Shown in pieces: positions 22,970 to 34,380 of a stretch of 64,000 nt of DNA. The notes beneath the pieces are model-generated. The model saw only the letters and a program-made list of their open reading frames with translations. It was not told the origin of the DNA and did not search any database. The DNA comes from Carposina sasakii (lineage: Eukaryota; Arthropoda; Insecta; Lepidoptera; Carposinidae). Numbering within the stretch: the first letter of the stretch is position 1; each line of letters starts with the position of its first letter. Location of the stretch: the NCBI GenBank assembly GCA_014607495.2, contig CP053159.1, positions 1,557,501 through 1,621,500 on the forward strand. Direction: 5' to 3'. A program made the translations under genes and the position numbers.

Positions 22970-23483
22970 CGCGCGCAACTTTAAATATGGCTTCCTCCCT
23001 CTACTCAAAACACATTGCAACTATTCCATCGGCCACCTTGATATACATTGCCGTTGTTGTACTCCAAATGATCTTTACTCTGAAGTTTGAAGCAGCAATG
23101 GATCGTGTGTTAAGGGAAGTTAAACAAAATCGTTGACAGCATAGTTCTGTGGTAGATTCTTTATTTACCTCGACGCCTGCAAGTCAGTCTGTAGAAATGC
23201 AGCTTTCAAGTAACATTCCACTGGTCTACTGCTGAAATATTTCAACATTAATTGGACTAAATACCTCAAGCTGATATAAACCTTAAATAAAACAGCTCCT
23301 ACTCAAACGATATAAGACTTTTCATTCATAAAAAAGGGAAAACCAGCAAAAATGGGACACTGAACTGTTCCGATTTCCGTTTTAAAACAAGTACAAAAAA
23401 GTCGGTCAGCAAAAAAGAAGTAACGGGAACAAAAAAAACACCAGATCCAAAGGTCTGGGTGGCAAAGTCCTAGTTTGCCTGTA
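22970..23483 (+). promoter_or_regulatory. Presumed 5' flank / 5' UTR of the EAAT gene
   Basis: This stretch is more GC-balanced than the DNA further upstream and lies directly before the EAAT start codon. No core promoter element can be placed with confidence. An upstream 5' non-coding exon is possible. Inference from position only. Confidence 0.25.
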
Positions 23484-26400
23484 ATGGAGAAAGGTGAACG
23501 CTTTTCAGAATACCTGTTCGCGAAGATGGGTCCTGGAGACCGGGGTCCGAAGACCACTGAGGACCGGTCGGCTCCAGTAGACCCGACTGGTGCGAGGAAG
23601 CTGCTCATGGATAACATGATGCTGGTGGTGACGCTGCTTGGAGTACTGGCTGGTATCGCCTTAGGTATGTACCTTATTAGGATATAGCATAATAGCTACG
23701 AGTATGATCAGATGATATTCGAAAAGCTGCGGGACGCCAGTGAATGGGGTTGGCCAAGGATATATGACAGTGGCGTAGTCAAATAGAGACTTTTATTTAG
23801 CAAAAGGTGCTAGATAGAAAAATTTAATACCAGGAAACCACCTGTTGCTCTTTTTATTATGTTAAAATTAGAGCTATAAGATAATGTTAGATGAATTTTG
23901 AAATCCTAGACTTTTTTTTTTACAAAAAATGTCGATTGTACCAGTATATGGATCTTCACAATCAAAGGAGCGCCTGGTGTAATAGCCTCGTAGTTGCGCC
24001 TTGCTCAAGTCTTTCTTCCATTCAAAAAAGAAAATATTTATTACGCAGTACCTAATCTAAAGATTCTAATGAACCATTCCATTTCAGGTTTCGGTCTCCG
24101 TCCCTACAACTTAGGTCCTGACACCCTCATGCTTATTTCATATCCTGGAGAGCTTTTCATGAGACTCCTAAAACTCATGATCTTACCTCTTATAATAGCC
24201 AGCTTGATAGCTGGTTCTGCAAGTTTAAATGCCAAGATGAGTGGGAAGATTGCATTGAGGACATTGCTGTTCTTCATCCTTACGTCCATGTTCAACGCAT
24301 TCCTTGGGATATGTCTTGCGTCTTTACTGCATCCTGGAAGCTTGGAGCTGAAGGATGATGTTGGGATTGTCATTGAAAATAAGCGAGACCATAAGATTTT
24401 GGACAGTCTTCTTGATATTGGCCGGTGAGATTAAGCTGTTGTTTTTTGCTTGAGTTCACACTTGATATATTTAAGGGTATCACGAATAGTGGACGCAAAA
24501 ACTCTACCAGCGAAGGTAACAGTTTCTATTTGATTACCAGTCCATTCTAATAAGTATTGTATACTTAAAATAATGATTTTGGAGCGAAGACCTATCATTA
24601 ATCTAATATTATATACATAAACTCTTACACAAATCATACTTAAAGTATTTTAAAAATGGTACTCATCTAATCCTAACACAGAACATTTTTCTTCCATGCA
24701 GAAACATTTTTCCCGATAACTTGGTGCAAGCGGCATTCCAGCAAGCTCACACAGTTTATGTGGAGCCACAATCGATGTTCAGTAAGAACATTACTGAAAA
24801 TGACACAGTACCAGATTTAGTTCGAGTGATATCGTATAGGTGAGTAGTGAAAACAATATTTCAATGTTCCAAGTCCAAGAAAATTAGGGGTTTACCTCAG
24901 AAGCCACAGTCCACTATAAACTTGTATAAACCTTTTTTTTAATTCTCCTAATTTTACAAATTTTCTTACACTACATTAATTGTGGACCCAAACTTCAATC
25001 ACATCACACTCAACTTTTAAAAATAAACCTTGTCAAAGAAAAAATATGCAATTTGACGATAACAACCATCTCGAATGCCCTCATGGGAAAACTATCTAAA
25101 AATACCATTACATTACGTCAACATTTCAACTAAGACTCGTGGTGGCCTTTGACGTGCTTCTTTTCTATCATTCATGTTACGTCTATTAATTACGTGAATC
25201 TATTCATGAATCACGTTTGACGCGATGCTACGTGCGAATGTGAACTTCGTTGATTTGTACACACTTAAGGTGGGTTCCCACGGTGCGTGCTTTCGCGGAC
25301 GGACGCAGACGCGCCGACGGCTACGGACGGACGCGCATCACGAACGCGTCTGTATTACCACAGACGCTCCGTTTCCCACGATCCGTGGTGCGGGCTGGTG
25401 CGCGTCCGTCCGTAATATCACGCACCGTGGGAACCCACCTTAAGAACGGTTGAATTAAAATTAATGTTATGTAAAATAAAATGTGTAGTATTAATACTCA
25501 CATCAAATAAAATGATTTTTAGTCACAAATAATCGGAATTCATATAAAAAAAATAATATAAAAAAGCTTTATTTTAAGATAAACAGCGGTAGGTATGCCG
25601 CAAATAAAATTGCAGTTTGTTTATCAATATTCTCATTTGAGTATTTTGCTGTGCAATTAGTACACAGCAAAATACTCAAATGAGAATATTGATAAACAAA
25701 CTGCAATTTTATTTGCACTTATATCTTCTGCAAGCTGCTTTAGTTAATGGACTTTGTTTTATTAACAAATATCCTAATCTATTATAGATATCGGCCCTTA
25801 GTGCTCTGCCTACCCCGTAAGGGATAAAGGCGTGATTATATGTATGTATTATAGATATAATAGAATATCATAGATATCCTACCTATTAGTTTATTAATAG
25901 ACCTTGTTCAATCTGTGCTTTGATGACCGTCACGGTCGATCGCGCTATCAGAGTCAGTCATCTGTAGCTCTATCTCGATGTTAATATATATTTTACTCAG
26001 TATAAAAGTGTAACAGTTATTAATATGCATCTGTAGTCGTCGTCGTCGTCAGCCTATTGCAGTCCACTGCTGGACGTAGGTCTCCCCCAGTGTACGCCAC
26101 ATGGTTCGATCTCCCGTTTTTGTCATCCAGTATTTACTCTACCCGTATCTGTAGTAGTATAGTTAGAATAGGCAGCCAACTATACTGCAATTTAAAGTTA
26201 TGTATTTACCTTGCTGGTTGCCGGTCTGTCCAGGTAGTTCACTCTACCACTTTTTAGAAACACAGCCTTAGTATACACATTATGTACGATATTGGCCGCG
26301 TGGTGCCGGCAGAGTAGAATTCGTACCACCTCATGTCTGCCCGTGGGTATCATACGAGGCGATTAAGGGTTTCCTGGAGGTGGGCAGCAGCACCTCCCGT

Positions 26401-29400
26401 GTTGATAACATAGTCCAAAATACAAGCTGCGGTCACCAACCCGCCTGCCCAGCGTGGTGGCTATGGGCAAATACCCCCTATGGCAGTCTTGTGCCGTGTC
26501 CTGGGGGAGGCCTACGTCCAGCAGTGAACTACAATAGGCTGATGATGAATGACATATGTACGAGTATGACGGTCACTATGCTTACTCACATACCAATATT
26601 AGTCTAATCGTTTTGAAATCTTGTTAAGTTATGCGAAGTAGCTAGTAATCTCACTAATAGTGTTACCAAATATTTCTGCCAGTCACAGTATCACTGGGTT
26701 ATTCTTTTTCAGGTCAGGAACCAATACTTTAGGGCTCGTGGTCTTCTGCCTTATCTTTGGGAGTCTCTTGGGCACCCTCGGCCCGAAAGGCCAAGTGGTC
26801 ATCGACTTCTTCCAAGCTATCTTCGAGGTGATCATGAAGATGGTGACCGGAGTGATGTGGTTCACTCCGATAGGAGTCAGCAGTGTCATTGCTGGGAAGA
26901 TTCTTGGTGTTAGCAACGTTGGTATGTTGCTTACTTACGTGTATAAGACAAAGTTATTTGAGGATGTTTAAATGACCGAAATATGTATATCTTAGAGTTC
27001 TGCCATTAGCCATACATCTAACTTTTAAAATCGTGTCCGATATAACTTGCCTATTTTTTTTATTCTTCAAGCAAGCCACAAAAACACCGGATTCAATATG
27101 ATATGATTTCCCCTACATATTGCTTCAGCTCAAGTGATGTCTCAACTAGCCTGGTTCATAGCTACCGTGGCTGTTGGAGTGTTCTTCTACCAGCTGATCA
27201 TCATTCAGCTCATCTACTTCCTGTTCCTAAGAAAGAATCCCTACAAGTTCTACTGGGGACTGTCTCAAGCTATGCTTACCGCTTCTGCTACTGCTTCCAC
27301 GTAAGTTTCAAATATTTTGTGAAGGTGAAGTTTGTGATTATCTATTTATTTAAATATTCCTTTTACAGCTTTACTACTACGTTACCGGGCTCTTTATAGT
27401 ACAAAAATTTCTCCTTTTTCAGGGCTGCAGCTCTTCCAGTAACTTTCCGCGCCATGGAAGGTCCACTCCGGATAGACCCTCGCATCACCCGCTTCGTCTT
27501 GCCGATTGGATGCAATATTAACATGGATGGCACAGCCCTATTTCTGGCAGTTGCAGTGTGTTTGTCTGCCAGATGAATAATATAACACTGGGATTTGCTC
27601 AACTAGCTACTATCTTGTAAGTGGAGATTTTTTTGTCCTATTTTCATTAAAACATATAGGGTGAGTGGGGGGAAGATGGAATTATTTTTTTATGAGATAG
27701 GTAGTGTTGTATTCGACACTTCGTAAAACCGAAGTTTTATGATATATGTTTTTAAAAAAGTGGTAGGAGAAAATGGGAAACATTTTTCATTTTTTTTGCT
27801 GTATAGAAATAGTCGGTTTATCATAAAAGTAAGAAAATCTATAACATCGATATTGTTGATTTAACTTCTATTAATAAGTTTGTAAATAAAATTGCAGAAT
27901 TGTAAATAAAAAAGTACTTTATTCTGAGAATAAAAGTCTCAAACTATTCACATCATCGGTTATAAAAGAAACTATATTACTGAAATCAATGCTCATTAAA
28001 CTCAGTTTACAGAATTCGAACCTATGCCCAAAAAGAAAATGTGGTAAATGGTCGGCAACAAGGGTAGGGTACGCCAAAAGGTCACTGCCATATGGGGGTA
28101 GTCATAGTGACCACATGGGGCAAGTGGATGGATCCGCAGCTCTGTAAACCTTTAATCGCCTCTTAACCGTTACCTACGTCTACATTATTTCATCATTATA
28201 AGGTCTTCTTTCATGTTGCTAGACTATTGAGCCTACCTCCTCTATGTGAGTATTATATCAAAATTGCTCTGTAACCCGTATTAATCCAGATTTTATTTCA
28301 TACTTGTGGACGCCCGCGAACAGACAAACCCGGACAGACAAAAATTTCATAAAATAGCCTATTGTTAAGTGGGACTTTTATACTCCTGAAAACTGCATCG
28401 TAGTCGTTTCAGAGATTAACTGCGTTCCAAAAGGTCTCCTTTAATATTGCGTTGATAGTCTCTATATATATATCTTCCATGTACAGACAGCGATCCGTTA
28501 CATTTTTATTATATGTATAGATTTGCAATATTCCAGTCTAACATCTACTGCAGCGTCGGTGTCTTCAGCATCAGTGCCATCAGCGGCTCTTGTTCTATTG
28601 TTGGTGGTGCTGGCAGCAGTTGATGCAGCAACACACGATGTGTCACTGTTGTTTGCTGTAGATTGGCTTGTGTAAGTATTGGAACATATTTTTTATTTAT
28701 TATAGTGCCTTTGTACTTCTAGTACTTATCCATCTCTACAGTTTCTTAGAAGATTATTTCTAGTTATATTGGTGGGTCAGTAATGTTTATTTTTTTCTTG
28801 TCACCTTTCATATAGTATATGTTTTTATTGTACATCGATAGGTTATGTAAAAACATAATTTTAATTAATAAAAATAAATCAATTTCCTGTCCTTATCTCA
28901 TAAACTTATGGGGTCGGCGCAATAATGGCTTCTTTTGAAACTCACATTACAAAAGATTTGGAATTTCTTTTTACGGCCGGCTGCCTGCCTGGCACGCCCC
29001 CTGATTACGTAAAAGCAATAGCAAAGCAGAAACCCCGCGATTGCGATAATTATTGAGTGTGTGTGTGTGGGGCGAGGTGCGGGGCGCAGGAGGATGCCGA
29101 GCGCTCGTTACGCGCACACACACACTCAATTATCGCGATCGCGCGGCTTCGGCTTTGCTATCGCTTTTATGTAATCAGGGGAACGAACCCTTCTCGGTAT
29201 AGTTAAGTGATAATTATTAAGAAAATCCGCAGGACCCTGAGGATTGAACCTACGCTTTCTGACTGAAAGACGCACGTCTTAACCTAAGCTTTCACCGCTA
29301 TAATACTGCCTATACATTTCTTAATAAACATTATAAACATTTGTAGTAGTTTTTAATACGTTTTTTATTTGCTTTGTCTCCAGAGACCGAATTCGGACTA

Positions 29401-30670
29401 CAAATAACATGCTAGGTGACTGCTACGCCGCTGCAGTCGTCGAGCACTTGTCCAAGAACGAGCTGATGGCTTGTGATGCAGTGTCTATGGTCAGTTCTTC
29501 ACTAGTTCTTATAACATTAGGTTAGGTTAGTATCTATTTATGTCATGGATCTCTAAACTGAAAAAGCCTTGACGACCACTATATGACTGCAGCGCTATCC
29601 TATAAAATAAAAGTTGAAACGTTCTTATATACGTTATATCTTCTTCTATACATATACGAGTAATAAAAATGTAACGGATCGCTATCTGTACATGGAAGAT
29701 ATATGAGAAAAAATATCATAGGAGACCTTACAAAAGGCAATAGTACCGAAAAGAAAGATTTTTGGAATTTTGTGCGTTTGTGCACGCTAATCTCAGAAAC
29801 GGCTGAACCGATTTCGATGAAGTTTTCAGGAATATATTGTGACAGGTCCCACTTAACATTTAAGCTACTTTTTATCCCGGGAATATGTTTTTATCCCGGA
29901 TAATTTCGACATTTTGTTTTTTCTGTAGTCCACGCGGACGGAGTCACGGGCGTCCACTAGTAAGTAAATGTTAATTTTTTTTACTTATGACGACTTATCA
30001 TTCCGTTATTTGTGTATCAAAAGTGCTTGTTCCTGAATTCCTAAGCCGACTATTACTACATTCATGGAAGAAAATGCAGTTGACATAGTCTAGTGACGCC
30101 CTAAATCAATACAGCATTTATTTACGGCCAGCGCACGGTCGCCTTTATTCTGACACGCTTAATAAATGATCTACCTGCCGACACTCGGGATTCTATATCC
30201 GGAGTAATATCAAAAATAAACTGAAAACATTATACTTCACAAAACTAGGTAGGTAATTGAATTCTTGAGAATTGCATGCCACTAACCTATTCGTAATTAT
30301 AACGATAAATTTAATAAGTAGGTATCTACTATCCTGGAAAAATTTATTATGACCTATACAAAACTATGTTTACCAATTTTTAATGAGCAGACTGCACCAC
30401 ACACAAACCTCAATGGTTTAAGTGGTGTTCCTGTTTCTTACACCTATGTAATGAGTGATTGAAAATAATAATAATAAAAAAAAATTAATACAGCATTATT
30501 TATATCTTGACTTTTTATTTCAGGAACCAGCAATTGACAACGCATTGGTACAAACTCCGAACACAGAAGTAGAAATAGGTACAATCACCCCCGGCAAGAA
30601 GTCAGTGGCGTCAGAAGATGTCATTATTGACATGCATTTACACAACCACATTTCCGCAAAACGAATTTAA
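23484..30670 (+). CDS. Excitatory amino acid transporter (SLC1 family), nine coding exons, one internal frameshift
   Basis: Exons: 23484-23664, 24088-24424, 24702-24839, 26713-26921, 27129-27300, 27423-27616, 28537-28671, 29384-29489, 30524-30670. All have GT-AG borders and compatible phases, giving about 539 residues. The family cotransports acidic amino acids with sodium at the plasma membrane. Visible are TM1 ([20 protein letters not shown]), a loop with two N-glycosylation sequons (NIT, NDT), TM7 NMDGTALF, and TM8 [12 protein letters not shown] with the substrate-binding Asp, Arg, Thr and Asn all kept. HP1 reads [13 protein letters not shown] instead of the usual serine-rich tip, and HP2 reads [12 protein letters not shown] instead of a glycine-rich one. 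Exon 6 lacks one base near 27556-27561, creating a stop at 27574. The start ATG at 23484 is preferred over an in-frame TTG at 23475. Which insect EAAT paralogue this is cannot be settled here. Confidence 0.93.
25265..25443. mobile_element. TTAA-flanked GC-rich MITE
   Basis: A 179-bp element in EAAT intron 3. Its ends are perfect 25-bp inverted repeats (TTAAGGTGGGTTCCCACGG.. and the complement). The terminal TTAA on each side suggests piggyBac-type target duplication. The interior is rich in 'ggacgcg' and 'gcgtccgtccg' and non-coding. It is conspicuously GC-rich against AT-rich surroundings. Confidence 0.8.
25600..25716. repeat. Perfect inverted repeat (54-bp arms, 9-bp loop)
   Basis: Bases 25600-25653 are the exact reverse complement of 25663-25716, with loop caattagta. 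It lies in EAAT intron 3. It has no MITE-like target duplication that I can see. Confidence 0.9.
25789..25849 (+). repeat. LINE/SINE 3' tail family A (tail only)
   Basis: Contains 'tcggcccttagtgctctgcc', 'taccccgtaagggataaagg' and 'cgtgattatatgtatgtatt', shared with 38479, 53081 (reverse) and 55990. Confidence 0.7.
26041..26110 (+). repeat. Repeat family B fragment
   Basis: A (cgt)n run and then 'ctattgcagtccactgctgg' and 'cgtaggtctcccccag', the end of family B. It lies close to a reversed copy at 26294-26545. Confidence 0.65.
26294..26545 (-). mobile_element. Repeat family B, LINE-derived, copy in reverse
   Basis: Begins 'gccgcgtggtgccggcagag' and ends 'caataggctgatgatga'. Related copies are at 31469-31692, 48083-48343 and 55143-55388. 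In one frame it reads like the C-terminal tail of a LINE ('[10 protein letters not shown]'), so it is probably a LINE 3' end or a SINE derived from one. Confidence 0.65.
27658..28306. other. EAAT intron 6, unannotated part
   Basis: AT-rich intron sequence with a fragment resembling family B around 28070-28165 ('agtcatagtgaccacatggg', 'ctttaatcgcctctta'). No exon seen. Confidence 0.4.
28307..28512 (-). repeat. Family C, truncated copy
   Basis: Keeps 'gtggacgcccgcgaacagac', 'aagtgggacttttatactcc', 'ctgcatcg' and 'ccatgtacagacagcgatcc', with internal deletions relative to the copies at 6386 and 29661. Confidence 0.6.
28997..29181. mobile_element. MITE with ~65-bp imperfect TIRs
   Basis: A 185-bp element in EAAT intron 7. 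The left end starts cccctgattacgtaaaagcaa and the right end finishes 'cttttatgtaatcagggg'. The arms carry mirrored (gt)n and (ca)n tracts flanking a GC-rich centre. Confidence 0.75.
29226..29306 (-). repeat. tRNA-like segment, possible SINE head
   Basis: On the minus strand 'ggttaagacgtgcg' resembles an A box and 'aggttcaatcctc' matches a B box at about the spacing seen in a tRNA. The acceptor stem does not pair well and no CCA or clear anticodon loop was confirmed. A tRNA pseudogene or tRNA-derived SINE is more likely than a functional tRNA. Confidence 0.35.
29661..29961 (+). mobile_element. Helitron-like/MINE-like repeat family C, copy in EAAT intron 8
   Basis: Near full length, from 'ataaaaatgtaacggatcgc' to 'cacgggcgtccactagta', with a small deletion in the middle relative to 8566-8884. 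Confidence 0.7.
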
Positions 30671-31460
30671 ACTAACATTGACAGATGCTCATTTAATTTT
30701 TTTGACAACTATTATTAAGTTTTTTGTAATGATGGTGTCACAAAATTAACTAAGTACATGAGAAGGCTCTTCTAGAGGAAGGGTTTGACGTAGATCTGTC
30801 CCTGTATCCAGGGATTTGGTATCTCCTCGTTCTATGCCTGTATCGGCTATATTTTTTGACAGTTCATAGATCAATCATTGAAACTTTACAAATGGAGGTG
30901 GCATAATGTGCGCATAATGTTCTGTCTGAAGATTTAGGTAACACACACATACATGCACTTCCATTTCATCGGGTTTCAATACGTGATCATGACTATAAAT
31001 TGTAAATAGAGATAACTGATAGGTACTATCATAAGACAGCTGGTTGGTCTCAACGTTAAACTTCGTGACATGTACTTTGTTCCCAAACATAAGCCTTAGT
31101 AGTAATCCATGTAATTCTAACACTGATTCCAAAACACTGATGTTATCCGATATTTAAAAAAAAAAAAAATCGTCAGCGTCAAAAAAAAAACAAACAGTTG
31201 GTAATTTTGTGGAAAATCTGTCTCGAATTAGTTTTTCTATTTGTGGCACTGATTCTGGGATAAGATTTGACTGTATTTTGTAATATTAAAGTAGTGTGCA
31301 ACATATCAATAATCCAATCAGTAAAAGGAAGCCTTAATTATGATACGAGTTTTTACTTTTTAAGATTGCAAAACAAAAGTGTATAGGACATTTATCTATA
31401 GGCTTTGGTCCAAGAGGTTCCGTTGTTTCATTAGTGGAATGTCGTATTAAAATATAGTGT
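30671..31460 (+). other. EAAT 3' flank, probable 3' UTR at its start
   Basis: Follows the TAA stop of EAAT. I do not see a canonical AATAAA close by, so the 3' end of the mRNA is not placed. The remainder is AT-rich and includes poly-A runs near 31155 and 31180. Confidence 0.35.
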
Positions 31461-31468
31461 CTTGTCTG

Positions 31469-31692
31469 CTGCCCATTGCAGTCCACTGTTGGACGTGGGC
31501 CTCCCCCAGGATACGCCACAAGACTACTGTCATAGAGGAGTTTTTGCCCATAGTCACCATAGTCTGATTTTTGGACTCTTTATGTTGTCAGCACGGAAGG
31601 CGCTATTGCCGGAAATCCTTAATAACCTCGTACGGTACACACGGGCAGACATGGGGTGATACAAACTCTTCTCTACCGGCATCACGCGGCTA
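31469..31692 (+). mobile_element. Repeat family B copy
   Basis: Begins 'cccattgcagtccactgttg' and ends 'ccggcatcacgcgg'. It is shorter than the copy at 48083 because of internal deletions. Confidence 0.65.
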
Positions 31693-31807
31693 AGATATGG
31701 TGTGTACTAATTGATAAATTTATTGTCATTAACCGACGCCAATTGGACCGATTCCACTCATTCTCCTTTTTGCATCTAAAAAACTGAAGTTCATAGCTGA
31801 TTTATAC

Positions 31808-32211
31808 ATACAGGTTGTTTTTTCGTTGCCACCCTTAACGAAGGGTACGTACTTTATACATCAAATAAAGTAAGTTTCTGCAAAAAAAAAAATGCTGGGA
31901 AACGATGTAATATATTATAATGTCATATTATAATAATAAATGTATATAAAAAATAATGTAATATTATAGTGTCCAGTGTTTATGTTAGTTTTTTCATAGA
32001 CATACTCGTATATTAATAATTTACCGTGAAAAAGTCTTGCTACATGTGTCAATGTGCATTTATGCAGAAAAACGAAGTCTATTTACTCAACTTTGGACCC
32101 TAATATTTTGGAAATCAGACACTTCCCAGGTATACCTCCATGGAGAAAAATCGTGATTATGAGGAGATTCCGTAGTTTTCGGGAACGTTGACGACCAAAA
32201 ATCACCCTGTA
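31808..32211 (+). mobile_element. MITE family D, copy 5
   Basis: Runs from 'tacaggttgttttttcgttg' to 'ccaaaaatcaccctgta', with the 'gcagaaaaacgaagtctatt' and 'gaggagattccgtag' landmarks. Both ends are intact. Confidence 0.75.
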
Positions 32212-32394
32212 AAATGCAGGTTGAAAGGAGGCCTTGTTTATTGTGATTAGGCGAATCAAGCACTGTGAAAGGAAAATTTAAAAATTAGCTTTAAAGCTTA
32301 TTGGAGGTTAACTTGAACTATTTATTTTGTTGAAATGAGCCGGTATAAGCGTTTGAAACTGGGGTTGCTAGAACTGCAAGATAATACAGGAAAC

Positions 32395-32545
32395 CCTACA
32401 TTAGCATAGTGGGGCCAAATGTTAGATCATCACCTGAGATAACGGACTTACGTTCATTAGTCGTCTCTTATGATATATACCTAGTAGGAAGGTTACCTAC
32501 GGAATTAGATGCAGCTGATGTATTCTAGTAAAGCCCCGCATCAGC
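32395..32545 (+). repeat. Repeat family E copy
   Basis: Contains 'gatgcagctgatgtattcta' and 'agccccgcatcagcacagga'; the upstream part is diverged. Confidence 0.5.
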
Positions 32546-32654
32546 ACAGGATAGTTTTCAGTATATTTGCTACAGTAATTTAGCATGCACTTTTCACGTT
32601 ATGTGACGGCAATGATCTGTGACGTAAATTAACTGTACGAGTATCTATCCATGT

Positions 32655-32830
32655 GATGATGATCTCCGACCGTATTTCGGTCAAGGCGACCAATCTCTAT
32701 GGAGATTGGCCAGGTACGCAGGAGTTTATTATAGTGCACAAGAGTGTGCGCAAACACAGATGCACTCTCATAGTCCGATTGGACGGAAAGCCGACACGAC
32801 CGGAGACAGATCAGGCCAAACCATGCATCA
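32655..32830 (+). repeat. Repeat family H copy
   Basis: Shares 'accgtatttcggtcaaggcg', 'gagattggccaggtacgcag' and 'tgtgcgcaaacacagatg' with 44926-45072. Confidence 0.65.
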
Positions 32831-34374
32831 AGGTCTATTAAGGCTGCATCTGGAATCGTGCCATATTACGTTGCTACGGATGCATGTAATATCCACAATC
32901 ATATTCATTGGCTCATGATGTCAATAAATTTGGTGGATATGGATATCAACCATAGCAACGTAAGATAATATAATAGAAAGTAATGTAATGACAATACTAC
33001 TTTAATACATTCAGTGCCAGGGACTACGTATTTGCATCTTTTAGGCTTTCTAGAGGTGCCGCTAATGCTTATTTGCGTCCTAGCATTAGTCGTTGACCTT
33101 CACCGGTATGATGAATTTCTACTTGGTGTGTAAAAAGGGATTGCAAACCACTTCTATCAGCCCTAATTCCTTCAGTCCCGGGTCGAGAATGAGTGTCTAT
33201 TCCTAATTATTAAGTCTATTTTTTAGTTTATCTAGTTATTAGTAGCTGTATGAATTTGACGTTTAAAAGTGAACATCTCGCTCTCACCAAATTCATCATA
33301 CCGGTGCTGATGTAGGCAACCTTAGCAAATCTGCCGGCAGTGAATATGTAATAAACGTAGTCATACCATGTTTTGGCTGACTTTACACTGCAAGTAGGAT
33401 TGTAACGCAACATGAATATTATTATTTAAAATGGCTACTTATCGATGCTATGAACGGCTTTGCTATAGGTACCTAACTAAGTATAATAATTTCAGCATGC
33501 TCATAATTATAAGCCAATTCAATATAATGTTTATTTTAGATACTTAGTGAAATGCCTACAATCATGTCATTTATATGTCTAAACGTAGATTAAGTGTAAG
33601 GTAGGTAACATGTAGATAAAAAAATGGACTTCAATTTTTAAAAACTAAATGTATCGAAATATAAAGTATGCTCAGCCACTGGCGAAGATTTTTGATCTGC
33701 CTAGTCTAATTATGATGATGCGCCGTTGCCCCTTCCAATCCTTACATTAACTTTTTACCTCACTTGCATGAAGTCCTTAATCGTAGTTTTTATTCAATCC
33801 CTTTGGATCTTAATTTATGCAAACAAGTAACTAGTCATGCTTTTAGATATAAGCTAAGCGACGTCGTGTACTTAGATAATACACATCTATAATTAAAATT
33901 GGAAACTTAAGAACTTTTTGCAACTGGGGCTTCATGTAAGTGTTTATGTAGAACCATTAACTGCCACGGTCATAGTTTCCAAGGATGTTATTACAAAATC
34001 TCTTCTGAATTAAATAAACGTATAGCTTTGGTTTCCCAATTAGCGTTGCGGTTACAGTACGGTACGGACATGTGAAATGTTCCCTGACAACCGCAATATG
34101 ACGGTACCGCTGTAGGAAACTCGAAAGTTAAACACTGCTTAGAAGTGTTTGACAGCATAACGTATGAAGCATCTTGTCAAAGTTAGACTATAGGTTTTTG
34201 TAATATCAGTGGCAAATGTCCTTTTAAATAAATGTATCAATAAAAATTAGTAGTTCTAGACACAACTGTGATACGTACTGTACTCGTATTATTAGTATTT
34301 TCTTTTTATCTATTATAATTTAATAGTTATTGTGATACATATGGAAAGTAAAACAATTTATATCAATTTAAATG
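32831..34374. other. Spacer between convergent genes
   Basis: AT-rich sequence of about 1.5 kb with no supported gene. Small frames (for example 33228-33413) have no domain. Confidence 0.45.
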
Positions 34375-34380
34375 TTTATT
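34375..34380 (-). terminator. Candidate polyadenylation signal for ds
   Basis: AATAAA on the minus strand about 730 bases after the ds stop codon. It is a canonical hexamer in an AT-rich region, so this is a candidate only. Confidence 0.35.

Noticed and set aside
25600..25716. Hairpin and other palindromes as CRISPR repeats or rho-independent terminators
   Set aside because: This is eukaryotic DNA, and no direct repeats with regular spacers exist. The structures are single inverted repeats.
29226..29306. Functional tRNA gene
   Set aside because: A- and B-box-like sequences are present, but I could not form a good cloverleaf or acceptor stem. Kept only as a tRNA-like SINE fragment.
23484..30670. 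EAAT as a pseudogene
   Set aside because: Only one single-base fault in 1.6 kb of coding sequence. All splice sites and substrate-binding residues in TM8 are intact, and the same fault type occurs in ds.
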